Part shown: in pieces, positions 1 to 10,495 of the stretch | Layout of the letters: every line of letters starts with the position of its first letter | Numbering within the stretch: the first letter of the stretch is position 1 | Source of the DNA: JBIYSM02 sp044759095 | Lineage (GTDB): Bacteria > Bacillota > Bacilli > Brevibacillales > Brevibacillaceae | Direction: 5' to 3' | DNA: 64,000 bases | Assembly (NCBI RefSeq): GCF_044759095.2 | Contig: NZ_JBIYSM020000003.1 | Coordinates: 1-64,000 of the forward strand | The notes under the pieces: model-generated | Database searches by the model: none | What the model saw: only the letters and a program-made list of their open reading frames with translations | What the model was told of the DNA's origin: nothing | Position numbers and translations under genes: made by a program

Positions 1-1
1 C

Positions 2-934
2 ATCGATCGACCCGTTCCATCCATTGCAACGTTTAGTCGTGTGTTTGCTCAAATCGTCAAGAAAGACCTTGCCGAAAAGCTGTTTTACGATTTGGTCAAA
101 CAGTGTCGTGCAGAAGGAATCATTACGGGAACGACCATTGCTATCGACAGTACAGCGATTGATGCATACGAGCGAAAGCAACCGAAATCTCGCTGCCAAG
201 AAACAGGAAACGCCACCTGGGGAGCCAAGTTCGATTCCTTTGGCAATAAAATCACGTGGTTCGGTTACAAAATTCACCTGGCTGTAGACGCAGACAGCGA
301 ATTGCCTGTCGCTTTGGAAGTCATCCCTGCTCACGTCAACGATGGAGACATGGCTCCTTCTCTCATGACACAAGTGAACAACCAAGCCAAGGAAGTGTGT
401 AAGAATTACCTTATGGATGGCGGATATGATCATCTCAAGAACTACGAAACCGCTCATCAATACAAGGCACAAGCCATTATTCCTTTAAATCTCCGAAATG
501 AAAAAGAGCCACCTGCGGGCTACACAGCAAACGGTACGCCTCGATGCAGCATGGGATTTGAAATGGTGTACGCAGGTGCTGACGGAAACTATCTCAAATT
601 TCGGTGCCCTCATGTGATGGGAAAAGTAGAGTGTCCACACGGCTCAGCTTGGTGCTCCTCATCCAACTACGGAATGGTAGTAAAAGTGAACGTCAACGAT
701 GATCTCCGCAGATTTTCTTTACCACATCGGGACACAAAGAATTGGAAGAAGATGTATAACAAACGGACGAGTGTAGAGCGATGCAATGGCCGTTTAAAGG
801 AAAACCTGACAGCAAATGATCTTCATGTCGGTGGCATTCAAAAAGTGAAAACGTATGTGTATTTCAATGCAATTGTATTATTGGTATCGGCTCTGGCAGG
901 AAAGAAAGCAAAGCCATCTAAAAAAGCGGTATAA
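2..934 (+). mobile_element. DDE transposase of an insertion sequence, 5' end cut by window edge
   Basis: The reading frame is open from the first bases of the window, so the N-terminus lies outside. About 310 residues are visible. The three acidic positions expected of a DDE transposase can be seen: the Asp in AIDSTAIDA, the Asp in YLMDGGYDH, and the Glu in TSVERCNGRLK near the C-terminus. A Cys-containing insert (RCPH, VECPHG) lies between the second Asp and the Glu. The architecture is that of IS4/IS5/IS1182-like transposases with an N-terminal DUF772-type region; I cannot fix the family without the missing end. A GTG at 41 is probably internal. It is presumably intact at its 3' end and may be active. 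No terminal inverted repeat could be assigned downstream. Confidence 0.85.
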
Positions 935-1083
935 CACTCTTTTAAAAAAGGAACCAGGAAAATTCTGCCCTTATGCCCATCTCGCTTTTTGGCTTTACCT
1001 TGTAAAAGTAGAATTTCCAACCTTACGTATCATTAACTTCATTTTTTTAACGAAAACCTAATTTTGCAAAAGGCTCAAATATG

Positions 1084-1135
1084 AAACCCAACTCCACTTC
1101 CAGGAAAAGATGAAGTCATATGAGTTGGGTTTTTC
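1084..1135. terminator. Stem-loop ending in a T-run
   Basis: An 11-bp perfect inverted repeat (AAACCCAACTC at 1084-1094, GAGTTGGGTTT at 1122-1132) is followed by further T residues. A second short pairing (ACTTC/GAAGT) lies inside. It resembles a Rho-independent terminator and sits between the transposase and the transporter remnant. It could instead belong to the end of the insertion sequence. Confidence 0.5.
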
Positions 1136-1164
1136 AACGGTTTCTTCAAAGTGATCCTTGTGAA

Positions 1165-1492
1165 GCCTTGCTGTTCCTTCTGGCTCGTTTCGTCAACGCT
1201 GCGGGCACGCGGGAACAGCTCAGTATGTACGTATAGCGTCGTCAACGGCCACATGAAGGCGCTTCGCACGGAAAAGACGGGGGAATCCGCGCCCTTTTAC
1301 CTGGGTGTCGTAGGAGCCATTGGCAGTGTCGGCCGTCTGTTGGGTCCTCTGATCATGGGCAGCATGTTTGACCTGGGAGGAGCGGTTCCCGCCATCCTGC
1401 TGGCAATCGTGATGTCAGTTGTATCTGTAATCCTTTGTCTCATCCACGCTTCGTTTCTTCGGAAGGAGTCACGTTTAGCGGCTCTCGTCTGA
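1165..1492 (+). pseudogene. Remnant of an MFS-type permease
   Basis: Two broken pieces are visible. From about 1165 one frame reads a hydrophobic helix followed by NAAGTREQLSMYV and a stop. In another frame, up to the stop at 1492, lies a glycine-rich segment (GAIGSVGRLLGPLIMGS) followed by a hydrophobic helix and the basic tail SFLRKES. The second part looks like the last two transmembrane helices of a major facilitator transporter. No ribosome site or complete gene is present, so I read this as a decayed transporter with an internal deletion and frame change. Substrate cannot be told. Confidence 0.55.
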
Positions 1493-1570
1493 TTTTCCCC
1501 GACTTAATAGCATACGAGCTACCCTTTGCATAGGGTGGAAGAAAGTGCGCCTTTTTGGGAGGGAGAAGAT

Positions 1571-2611
1571 GTGGCAACGAGTGGCACTACGCGGGTGGCA
1601 TACAGTGAACCGGAACCCCTGTCCATAGCGGTAAGTCAACTGGTTTATCCTAGTGTGAAAGTCAGTTGGCGGCCAAACGCGATAATCGTGTTCACCGGAA
1701 CCGACTACCGGCCGGTTCTTCCGGCTGTCTCTCTTGTCCACACCCCCATCAATGCGGCCATTCTCTATTCGGCATCGAAATCGCTCTCACAGGAGATCAT
1801 GCAAGAGATCTGGCGGCTTCAGCCGACGGGTAGAAATACCCCGGCTCAGGTGTTTGCCGTCGGTCCGTTCGAACCAGAGGCGATAAACCGTCTTCATCAG
1901 CTCGGTTTAACCACGCTTTTCTTCGAGAACAAAGACCCTGTTCTGCAGTCCCTGCACATTGCCGAATGGCGGAGACGGGTTCTTCCTCAAGCCAACCGGC
2001 AGATGATACTCACCAACACGTTCCTGGTATCCCTCGAAACCATGGAAGAAGCACTGCCGGTTCTGGGTTTCTCCGCTCATATGGGTACCCCCATCCTGTA
2101 TACCCACAGAAATATGCTGCCGGAATTGACCAGCCGGTTTCTACAGCGGGAGAGCAGTCGCAACGTGAGCATCATCGGCTCTGATCGGACGATTTCCGCC
2201 AGCGTGGAGGAAACGTGCAGACGAATCGTCAAAGGAACAGTCGAACGCTTTTCCGGGGACTCACCAAGCGACCTTGCCGTCCTTTTTGCCAGACTGCAGA
2301 GCCCGAAGACGGGAATCGGATGGGGAAGAAACCAGCCGATGAAGGGAGACGCCTTTACCTTTTTTCCGGACCAATGGGAATTTGGCATGATTGCTTCTAC
2401 CCTGTCACATATGGGGAAGCATACGCCGCTTCTGCCTCTGCAGGGGGACAGTCTGCCGCAATCGTACGCCCATTACCTCAACTACCTGCGCCCGCGGGCA
2501 AGGGAGCCGAAGCCTCCATTCATGCACGCGTTCCTGCTCGGGGACATGTCGCAAATCTCCTATGCCACGCAAGTGCAAATCGAAGATCAGATCATGTTCA
2601 AGGAAAAGTGA
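1571..2611 (+). CDS. Cell-wall-binding-repeat-2-like protein
   Basis: 346 residues of unknown biochemical role. The segments NAIIVFTGTDYRPVLPAV and TPINAAILYSAS, a later GFSAHMGTPILYTHRN, and a C-terminal block with TFFPDQWEFGMIAS then LSHMGKHTPLLPLQGD resemble proteins annotated as cell-wall-binding repeat 2 family, where similar alpha/beta units are repeated about three times. No signal peptide or transmembrane segment is visible, which is odd for a wall protein, so a cytoplasmic role is possible. I chose the GTG at 1571 because GGGAGG stands about 7 bases upstream; a TTG at 1526 is in frame but lacks a ribosome site. It stands alone, followed by a strong terminator. The family assignment is from remembered motifs only. 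Confidence 0.6.
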   Translation: MATSGTTRVAYSEPEPLSIAVSQLVYPSVKVSWRPNAIIVFTGTDYRPVLPAVSLVHTPINAAILYSASKSLSQEIMQEIWRLQPTGRNTPAQVFAVGPFEPEAINRLHQLGLTTLFFENKDPVLQSLHIAEWRRRVLPQANRQMILTNTFLVSLETMEEALPVLGFSAHMGTPILYTHRNMLPELTSRFLQRESSRNVSIIGSDRTISASVEETCRRIVKGTVERFSGDSPSDLAVLFARLQSPKTGIGWGRNQPMKGDAFTFFPDQWEFGMIASTLSHMGKHTPLLPLQGDSLPQSYAHYLNYLRPRAREPKPPFMHAFLLGDMSQISYATQVQIEDQIMFKEK

Positions 2612-2753
2612 ACAAAAGATGCGACAGGCAGCCGACCTTGCAAATGGGGCGGCTCTTTATTGTTCGCCTGTTACTTATGAACCAAAACTCCTTCTCTCGA
2701 GGGGGGCGCCGGCGCATCGCGACCTGCACAAGTCAAAATAGGTGAAATTGTAG

Positions 2754-2804
2754 AAAAACACCTCCGTAAAATCGTTCTTTTACGATTCGGAGAGGTGTTT
2801 TTCC
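2754..2804. terminator. Bidirectional terminator between convergent genes
   Basis: AACACCTC pairs with GAGGTGTT, with additional inner pairing around ATCGT/ACGAT, flanked by an A-run on the left and a T-run on the right. It can stop the gene ending at 2611 and, on the other strand, the binding protein ending at 2836. Confidence 0.8.
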
Positions 2805-2835
2805 TTGTCTCTTTCGCTTGTGTACAGGACTAACA

Positions 2836-4404
2836 TTATTGGATGGTTACGTCGTTGAGCATCATGATTCCGGATGGATGCATCCAGAAGCCTTTCACTT
2901 TTTTGCTGGAAGCGACCAGATCTTGGTCGTTGCGGATCAACACGATTGGTGCATCCTGCAACTCGATTTCCTGTGCTTTCGCATAGATTTGTTTTCGTTT
3001 TTCCGGATCTGATTCCCGGCGGCCTTCATCGATCAGTTTGTCCACTTCCGGATTGCTGTAGAAAGAACGGTTACCCGGGTTTCCTTGCGCTTCCGTGTGG
3101 AACAGGAAGTATTGGTTGTAGTCCGCGTCACCTGTCATGTTGGACCAGCCTAGGATGAACATATCATGTTCGCCTTTTGCAGTTCCTTCCAGGTAAGCAC
3201 CCCATTCGACCACTTTAATTTCCACGTTGATACCAATGCCTTTCAGCTGAGACTGTACAACTTCTGCGAGATTTTGGCGTTCTTTGCTGTCGTTTGTCCA
3301 GATCGTCGTGCTGAATCCATTTGCATAACCTGCCTCGGCGAGCAGCTCTTTTGCTTTATTGATGTTGTATTCATAGCCTTTCAAATTCGGGTTGTGACCC
3401 CAAACAGCGGGACCCATCGGCGCGGTTGCCTTGGATCCAACGTTGTTGTACACGCCTTTTAGAATGGCATCGGTGTCAATTGCGTAACTGATCGCTTGGC
3501 GAACTCGAACGTCGTCGAACGGTTTTTTCTTCAGGTTGAAGCCGATGTAGTCGATTCCGAGTGCATCACTACGGTGCAGCGTTGCATTGGCTGACGATTG
3601 CACGCGCTCTACGTCGTTAACGGGAACCGGCTCCGCCAGATGGGCTTCGCCTGCTTCAATCATCGCCATGCGTGTTGTGTCTTCCGGAATCACCTTGAAC
3701 ACAACCTTGTCTACCTTCGCTTTGTCACCCCAGTAGTTTTCGTTTTTCACCAGCGTGATTTCCTGTCCAGGAGTCCATGATTCAAATTTAAACGGTCCGG
3801 TTCCAGCAGGATTTTGCCCCAGTTTGTCGCCTTGTTCGTCAATGGCTTTCGGGCTGATAATGCCACCAGCGTAATGGGCCAAGGTGGAGAGAAGCGGAGC
3901 GAACGGATACTCCGTGATCAACTGCACGGTATGATCGTCGATAACTTTTACTTCCTTGATCATTTTAAACAACGAAGCACGCGGAGACGCCGTTTTTTTA
4001 TCAAGGACACGCGCGATGGTTTTTTTGACTGCATCTGCCGTAAATGGTGTACCGTCATGGAACGTGACGTTTTGACGAAGCTTGAATTCCCACGTCAGCT
4101 CGTCAACGCGTTTCCACTCAGTCGCGAGAGCTGGCTGAATTTCCATGTTTTTGTCCTGTTTAACCAGGCCTTCAAAAATTTTACCGTGGTATACATTGGC
4201 AGACGGGATGTCCGTCCCTTTGTGCGGGTCAAGCTGTGTCGCGTCAGAGAGTTCGGCGATGACGAGCGTTCCGCCAACGGTGGAAGCAGCAGGCGCACTG
4301 GTGTTTCCACCGGTTTGCTCAGGCGAAGAAGAACAGCCGACCAGTGCAAGTGAGCACGACAAGGATAAGGCAAGGAGAGACTGGAAGATACGATTCTTTT
4401 TCAT
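2836..4404 (-). CDS. Peptide ABC transporter substrate-binding lipoprotein (family 5)
   Basis: 522 residues. It should bind di- or oligopeptides outside the membrane and pass them to the Dpp-type permease encoded from 5755 on the opposite strand. A short basic N-terminus and hydrophobic helix end in the lipobox LVGC, so it is a lipoprotein. The body carries family-5 landmarks: LSDATQLDPHKGTD, FKLRQNVTFHDGTPFTA, GTGPFKFESW, RVRQAISYAID. The start is the ATG at 4404, preceded by AAGGGG; the frame is open further upstream but without a ribosome site. It follows the Xaa-Pro peptidase by 44 bases, so peptide import and proline-peptide cleavage are probably co-expressed. It is a close paralogue of the lipoprotein at 13126. 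Exact ligand unknown; glutathione or nickel-type binders belong to the same family. Confidence 0.92.
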   Translation of the reverse strand: MKKNRIFQSLLALSLSCSLALVGCSSSPEQTGGNTSAPAASTVGGTLVIAELSDATQLDPHKGTDIPSANVYHGKIFEGLVKQDKNMEIQPALATEWKRVDELTWEFKLRQNVTFHDGTPFTADAVKKTIARVLDKKTASPRASLFKMIKEVKVIDDHTVQLITEYPFAPLLSTLAHYAGGIISPKAIDEQGDKLGQNPAGTGPFKFESWTPGQEITLVKNENYWGDKAKVDKVVFKVIPEDTTRMAMIEAGEAHLAEPVPVNDVERVQSSANATLHRSDALGIDYIGFNLKKKPFDDVRVRQAISYAIDTDAILKGVYNNVGSKATAPMGPAVWGHNPNLKGYEYNINKAKELLAEAGYANGFSTTIWTNDSKERQNLAEVVQSQLKGIGINVEIKVVEWGAYLEGTAKGEHDMFILGWSNMTGDADYNQYFLFHTEAQGNPGNRSFYSNPEVDKLIDEGRRESDPEKRKQIYAKAQEIELQDAPIVLIRNDQDLVASSKKVKGFWMHPSGIMMLNDVTIQ

Positions 4405-4448
4405 GATGGTTAAACCCCTTCGTATTTGTGTATGGCTGCATTTTTTCG

Positions 4449-5528
4449 TCATACTTCTAAGATTTGCAGCTCTTTGGTTGCGGTTGTCAGATTGTCAAAC
4501 CCGTCTTCGGTAATGACGACGAGATCTTCGATGCGTACGCCGCCAAATCCCTTGATGTAAATTCCCGGTTCTACGGTAATCACCATGCCAGGTTTCAATA
4601 CCGAATGGTCGGTGCTTCGCATCACCGGTTTTTCGTGTACGGCAAGTCCAATCGAATGGCCGAGACTATGTCCGAAACAGTCCCCGTAACCTGCTTCGCG
4701 GATAATGGAGCGCGCAACTTCATCCAGTTCTGAACAGACCTTGTCCGGTCCGATGGCACCGAGGGCAGCTTCCTGAGCTTTCTTGACGATATTGTAGATC
4801 TCCACTTGTTTCGGGGAAGCTTGACCGACGATGACCGTTCTGGTGAAGTCGGAGTAGTACCCATTAACACGCGCGCCGATGTCCATTTTAACGAAGTCGC
4901 CAATTTGCACGACTCGATCGGTTGCTTGTCCGTGCGGCAGAGACGCTCGCTCGCCTGATGCGATAACGTGATTGGCTTTTATTCCTTCCGCACCGCTCTG
5001 CCGCATGAAAAACTCAAGCTCAAGCCCGATTTGTTTTTCAGTCATGCCAGGACGGATATAGCTGAGAATGTGCTCAAAAGCCCTATCGCAAATGGCAACA
5101 CCTTGACGCAGGTACTCGATTTCCTCTGCGTCCTTGTACATGCGGATCTCATCGAGCAACGGTTCTACATTGGTTAGTGACAAGTGCGGGCTGCTCTCCC
5201 GAATGTCAAGGTATTGAGCCACAGGCATTTTCTCCAGTTCAATACCTGCATGTCTCGCCGAGACGTCTGCAAGCAATCGGCAAATCGTACCGACCAATTG
5301 TTGTTGATGGTTTACAACCTCGAACAGGGGAGCCTCGCTTACAGCTTGGTCGACATAGCGGAAGTCCGTCAGCAGAACCTGATGTTCCTTCGTAACGACG
5401 AGAGCCCCGGCACTGCCGCGAAAACCGGAGAGATAGTAACGATTTTCCGGCGAGACAATGATCGCAGCATCGAGCCCTTCCGCTTCCATTCTCATCCTCA
5501 GCAGAGCCAAGCGGTTTTGTCTGCTCAT
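4449..5528 (-). CDS. Xaa-Pro peptidase (M24B, PepQ/YqhT type)
   Basis: 359 residues, the usual length for short M24B aminopeptidases/dipeptidases that cleave X-Pro bonds. It has a creatinase-type N-terminal domain (about 1-130) and a pita-bread catalytic domain (about 135-359). All five metal ligands are visible: Asp216 and Asp227 (MDIGAR, YYSDFTR), His291 (SLGHSIG), Glu320 (TVEPGIY) and Glu334 (VRIEDLV). The ATG at 5528 has AAAGGAG about 8 bases upstream. It leads a two-gene unit with the peptide-binding lipoprotein and diverges from the dpp permease operon, fitting a peptide-nutrition role in the cytoplasm. No signal peptide. Aminopeptidase versus dipeptidase cannot be decided from sequence alone. 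Confidence 0.92.
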   Translation of the reverse strand: MSRQNRLALLRMRMEAEGLDAAIIVSPENRYYLSGFRGSAGALVVTKEHQVLLTDFRYVDQAVSEAPLFEVVNHQQQLVGTICRLLADVSARHAGIELEKMPVAQYLDIRESSPHLSLTNVEPLLDEIRMYKDAEEIEYLRQGVAICDRAFEHILSYIRPGMTEKQIGLELEFFMRQSGAEGIKANHVIASGERASLPHGQATDRVVQIGDFVKMDIGARVNGYYSDFTRTVIVGQASPKQVEIYNIVKKAQEAALGAIGPDKVCSELDEVARSIIREAGYGDCFGHSLGHSIGLAVHEKPVMRSTDHSVLKPGMVITVEPGIYIKGFGGVRIEDLVVITEDGFDNLTTATKELQILEV

Positions 5529-5604
5529 ATAATAACTCCTTTCAATAAAAATAAAAAAAATTAAAAATTATGAAACTGTATGCGTCACTACGGTTATTAT
5601 AGAA

Positions 5605-5619
5605 AACTTTCGGAAGATT
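5605..5619. promoter_or_regulatory. Putative CodY box in the pepQ/dpp divergent region
   Basis: AACTTTCGGAAGATT matches the CodY consensus AATTTTCWGAAAATT at 12 of 15 positions. It lies between the divergent peptidase and permease units, where CodY commonly represses peptide uptake. Placement is suggestive; binding is inferred. Confidence 0.4.
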
Positions 5620-5754
5620 TTGTTTACAGGATCTTTACCTGTTTTTTTAGTATTTTTACTATTCGGTCTTGTTGTCTTTACTTTGTTTCCGTTTCTTATT
5701 ACGTTTAAGAACAACGAGGCAACAACCTATTCTATGAGGAGAAGGGAGATTCAT

Positions 5755-6654
5755 ATGAAGCTGGAAGTTACGGAAGCACGTCATCCTTTACCTGTCAAAA
5801 CAGCTTCACCACGAGCAAAAAAGTGGTTGTCCTTTTATAGGAAGCTAAAGCGGAATCGCGCAGCCATGGTGGGTGGAGCCATCGTTCTTTTTTATATCGT
5901 CATTGCCATACTGGCCCCCATGATTGCTCCCTTCGATCCGTTGGAGATCGATTTAGGGAAAAAACTGATTCCTCCATCGGGCGAGCACTGGATGGGTACG
6001 GACGACAAGGGCAGGGACATCATGAGCCGACTGCTGTACGGAACCCGTATTTCATTGACTGTCGGATTTGTATCTGTATGTATTGGAGCAGCCATTGGCA
6101 TCATTCTAGGGCTTGTCTCAGGTTATTACGGTAAGTGGATTGACACTGTGATCATGCGCATTATTGATGTGCTTTTGGCATTCCCGGGGATTCTGTTGGC
6201 ACTTGCGATCATCAGCGCACTGGGGCCCAGCCTTGGCAATGTGATGATATCCGTAGGGGTGTTCTCCATTCCAACGTTTGCGCGTATTGTTCGAGGATCT
6301 ACACTTGCGGCGAAGAAGCTGGAATATGTAGATGCAGTACGCTCGCTTGGAGCAAACGATTTTGTCATTATTTTTCGGCATATTTTGCCAAATATCATGT
6401 CGCCGATTATCGTCCAGGGCACGCTTCGAATTGCGACTGCGATTTTGACTGCTGCCGGATTGTCCTTCTTGGGACTGGGAGCACAGCCGCCTACTCCCGA
6501 ATGGGGCGCCATGCTCAGCAACGGTCGTGACTTTCTCTTTACCGCTCCGCACATCGCCATGTTTCCCGGCATCGCGATTTCCACATTGGTCTTAGGCTTT
6601 AACTTGTTTGGCGATGGATTGCGGGATGCGCTTGATCCACGAATGAAAAAATAG
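5755..6654 (+). CDS. Peptide ABC transporter permease, DppC type
   Basis: 299 residues. It forms one half of the membrane channel for peptide import. After a cytoplasmic N-terminus with the KLKRNRAAMVGG signature of OppC_N domains there is a first transmembrane helix, then the periplasmic-type segment PPSGEHWMGTDDKGRD, then about five further helices containing the coupling segment EYVDAVRSLGANDFVIIFRHILPN (written across two motifs here) that contacts the ATPases. I start at ATG 5755, preceded by GGGAG; a longer open frame from 5620 has no ribosome site. It is first in a five-gene unit C-B-D-F, the reverse of the more usual B-C order. It probably works with either lipoprotein at 2836 or 13126. 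Confidence 0.92.
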   Translation: MKLEVTEARHPLPVKTASPRAKKWLSFYRKLKRNRAAMVGGAIVLFYIVIAILAPMIAPFDPLEIDLGKKLIPPSGEHWMGTDDKGRDIMSRLLYGTRISLTVGFVSVCIGAAIGIILGLVSGYYGKWIDTVIMRIIDVLLAFPGILLALAIISALGPSLGNVMISVGVFSIPTFARIVRGSTLAAKKLEYVDAVRSLGANDFVIIFRHILPNIMSPIIVQGTLRIATAILTAAGLSFLGLGAQPPTPEWGAMLSNGRDFLFTAPHIAMFPGIAISTLVLGFNLFGDGLRDALDPRMKK

Positions 6655-6666
6655 GAGGCGAATGAG

Positions 6667-7587
6667 ATGTTGGTTTTTATCATTCGGCGTACCATACAGA
6701 TGATTCCCGTGCTGCTAGGGGTGACATTGGTCGTCTTTTTGATTATGCAAATGGTACCGGGAGACCCAGCTGTACTGCTTGCCGGTGAAGGGGCGACGGA
6801 AGAAAAGATTCAGGAAGTCCGCCACCAGCTTGGTTTGGACAAACCGTTGGCAATCCAATATTTCAACTACGTCAAGGACGTGGTTCAAGGGGATTTCGGC
6901 GACTCAATCCGCACCAATCGGCCGGTCATCAACGAAATCATGACACGTCTGCCGATTACGATAGAGCTCGCTTTTGCAAGTATCGTCGTGACGATTGTAC
7001 TTGGGTTGATCGCTGGGGTTGTCTCAGCTACGAAGCAGTACTCTGTTTCCGACATTACGCTGATGATTGTCGCCCTTCTCGGGGTGTCGTTACCGAATTT
7101 TTGGCTTGGCTTGATGCTAATCCTGTACTTCTCGGTGAAATTACACATCTTCCCGGTAGCTGGTTGGGGTACTTTTATGCATGTGGTACTTCCGGCGCTT
7201 ACGCTGGGGACCGCCGGTGCAGCCATCGTGGCTCGAATGACCCGTTCCACCATGCTTGATGTTGTGCGTCAGGATTACATTCGCACCGCACGAGCAAAAG
7301 GCGTCAAGGAGCGAGTAATTGTTTACAAGCATGCACTTAAAAACGCAATGATCCCGGTTGTTACGGTTGTCGGACTGCAGTTTGGCGCTCTGCTGGGAGG
7401 GACGGTTCTGACGGAGTCGGTCTTTGCCATCAACGGTTTGGGGCGCCTGATCGTCGACGCGATCCGGATGCGCGACCTGCCGCTTGTTCAGGGTTCAGTA
7501 CTCGTCGTTTCCATTATCTTCGTGCTGGTTAACCTTGGCGTCGATATCCTCTATCGCCTGCTCAACAAACGCATCGAATTAAATTAG
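6667..7587 (+). CDS. Peptide ABC transporter permease, DppB type
   Basis: 306 residues, six predicted helices. It is the second channel subunit. The N-terminus FIIRRTIQMIPVLLGVT is typical of DppB/GsiC-type permeases, as are QMVPGDPA, EEKIQEVRHQLGLDKPL and the EAA-like coupling loop with DYIRTARAKG. The ATG at 6667 follows AGGAGG by 8 bases. It lies 12 bases after the DppC-type gene and 15 before the first ATPase, so all are one transcript. Glutathione- or nickel-type permeases share these motifs, so the substrate is inferred from the neighbouring peptidase. Confidence 0.92.
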   Translation: MLVFIIRRTIQMIPVLLGVTLVVFLIMQMVPGDPAVLLAGEGATEEKIQEVRHQLGLDKPLAIQYFNYVKDVVQGDFGDSIRTNRPVINEIMTRLPITIELAFASIVVTIVLGLIAGVVSATKQYSVSDITLMIVALLGVSLPNFWLGLMLILYFSVKLHIFPVAGWGTFMHVVLPALTLGTAGAAIVARMTRSTMLDVVRQDYIRTARAKGVKERVIVYKHALKNAMIPVVTVVGLQFGALLGGTVLTESVFAINGLGRLIVDAIRMRDLPLVQGSVLVVSIIFVLVNLGVDILYRLLNKRIELN

Positions 7588-7602
7588 GGAAGGTGAAAAT
7601 AC

Positions 7603-8645
7603 GTGGGACAGACAAAAGAAAAGGTTCTCGAGGTGCGGCAGCTGCAAACCCACTTCTTCACCGATGAGGGTGTGGTAAAGGCGGTTGACGGCATCGACTT
7701 TACAGTTCATAAAGGGGAGACATTGGGAATCGTTGGAGAGTCGGGGTGCGGAAAAAGCATAACCTCCTTGTCCATTCTTCGACTGATTGCCAATCCGCCT
7801 GGTAAAATTGTAGGCGGCGAGATTATCTTTAAAGGCCAGGATCTGCTGAAAAAATCGGAAGAAGAGATGCGCAAGATCAGAGGAAACGAAATTTCCATGA
7901 TTTTCCAAGAACCCATGACCTCTTTAAATCCGGTATATTCCGTCGGGGAGCAAATTGCCGAAGCCTTTCGTCTGCATCAAGGAGCGAACCGCAAGCAGGC
8001 ATGGGAAAAAGCTGTGGAAATGCTGCGGCTGGTTGGCATCCCCTCTCCGGAAAAAAGGGCCACCCAGGAACCGCATGAATTGAGCGGAGGCATGCGGCAG
8101 CGCGTGATGATCGCCATGGCGCTCGCCTGTCACCCTGAGCTGTTGATTGCCGACGAGCCGACCACTGCCCTTGACGTGACGATTCAAGCGCAAATTCTTG
8201 AGTTGATGAAAGGATTGCAGAAGCAGCTTGGCATGGCAATCATCATGATTACGCATGATCTTGGAGTTGTAGCCGAGACGTGTGATCGTGTAGCGGTCAT
8301 GTATGCGGGCAAAATCGTAGAATACACGGACTGTGATCTCCTGTTTGAGGATCCTAAGCATCCGTACACGATCGGTTTGCTAAACTCTCTGCCGCGCTTT
8401 GACCAGGACCAGGAGGAGCTGGAAGCGATTCGGGGCAGTGTGCCCAGCCCGTATGACTTGCCGCCGGGTTGCCGGTTTGCACCGCGCTGTCCCTACGCCA
8501 CGGAGATGTGCAACCAGGCGATTCCGGAACTGACGCAAACCCCCGACGGTGCTCTGGTACGGTGCTTCGCATACACGCCAGGGTGGAATGGAGTCTTGCC
8601 TGGGGGGCAATCAAAAAGCTGCGGATCAAAGGGAGGTGACATCGG

Positions 8646-8649
<4 letters not shown>
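7603..8649 (+). CDS. Peptide ABC transporter ATPase, DppD type
   Basis: 348 residues. Nucleotide-binding subunit on the cytoplasmic face. Walker A is GESGCGKS (45-52), the signature is LSGGMRQR, Walker B is LLIADEPTTALD and the switch His is in MITHDLG. A C-terminal oligopeptide-transporter domain follows, with the Cys-containing stretch PGCRFAPRCPYA; in this family such cysteines can ligate an iron-sulphur cluster. Start is GTG 7603 with GGGAAGG upstream. Its stop overlaps the next ATPase by four bases, indicating translational coupling. Confidence 0.93.
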
Positions 8650-9638
<989 letters not shown>

Positions 9639-9729
9639 ATAACAGAATAGGTGCTTTTCTGGGTCTGTTTACGTTCCCCCTCCTGTGCTAAGCTTTTTGT
9701 AAAATGATGAATGTATATCGAGGAACGCC

Positions 9730-10479
9730 ATGATAGGTATGGAAGGATTTACCGTTGTCATTATGTTCTTCATCCTGGCTCCGATTATAGGAGTGATCGC
9801 TCTACTGTTCATGTTTGTGTTTGAAAAGAGAATTGATCTTTTGGAGAATAAAGCAACAAAGATTCAACTGGAAAAAGAGCTGCAACAGAGTTTGTTTATC
9901 CAGCTAAACCAGCGGATTCAGCCTCACTTTTTATTCAATACCTTAAACGTGATCCTCAGTTTGGCCCGTCTGAAGCGGACGGAGGAACTGGTTAAGGCAC
10001 TGGAACATCTCTCAGCGGTGTTGAAGTACAAATACAAGACCATCGGTCAGTTGGTTTCGTTGACCGACGAACTTGAGTACACCCACCACTATCTTGAGAT
10101 CCAGAAACTGCGTTTCGGTTCCCGTCTGACCGTTTCTATTGAATGTGAGAGACAGATGAGCAGCGCTCTTATCCTTCCTTTTATGCTGCAAACGCTGGTA
10201 GAAAACTCGTTTAAGCACGGATTGGAGAAAAAGATGGGAGAAGCCATCCTGAACATCAGGCTGTTCGTAAAAGCAGAACACGCTGTACTGCAGGTGGTTG
10301 ATAACGGGTTGCCGGTTCATTTCTCCATGGGACAGACTGGAGCAGAAGATGGCCATGGATTGGACAACATCCGCCGTCGTTTGCATCTGCTTTTTGAGCG
10401 GAGAGCCGGTCTGCAGATTGGGATAAGTGAGCTGGGGGGAACAATCGTTGAGGTTCACTGGCCGCTGATGTATTCATAG
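9730..10479 (+). CDS. Sensor histidine kinase, LytS/YesM-like
   Basis: 249 residues. One long hydrophobic N-terminal stretch (about 8-30) anchors it in the membrane; there is no extracellular sensing domain. A linker helix leads into the His_kinase domain with phospho-accepting His66 in RIQPHFLFNTLN, then an ATPase domain with the N-box LQTLVENSFKHGLEKK and GHGLDNIRRRL. Start ATG 9730 has GAGG at the correct distance. It is 16 bases from its cognate AraC-type response regulator. The missing sensor domain suggests that the signal comes from a partner, perhaps the permease-like protein encoded third in the unit. Confidence 0.9.
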   Translation: MIGMEGFTVVIMFFILAPIIGVIALLFMFVFEKRIDLLENKATKIQLEKELQQSLFIQLNQRIQPHFLFNTLNVILSLARLKRTEELVKALEHLSAVLKYKYKTIGQLVSLTDELEYTHHYLEIQKLRFGSRLTVSIECERQMSSALILPFMLQTLVENSFKHGLEKKMGEAILNIRLFVKAEHAVLQVVDNGLPVHFSMGQTGAEDGHGLDNIRRRLHLLFERRAGLQIGISELGGTIVEVHWPLMYS

Positions 10480-10495
10480 GGGAGGGGGACAGACG

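Noticed and set aside
5620..5754. Hydrophobic N-terminal extension of the DppC-type permease
   Set aside because: No ribosome site precedes it and it runs through the promoter/CodY-like region; ATG 5755 has a good site.
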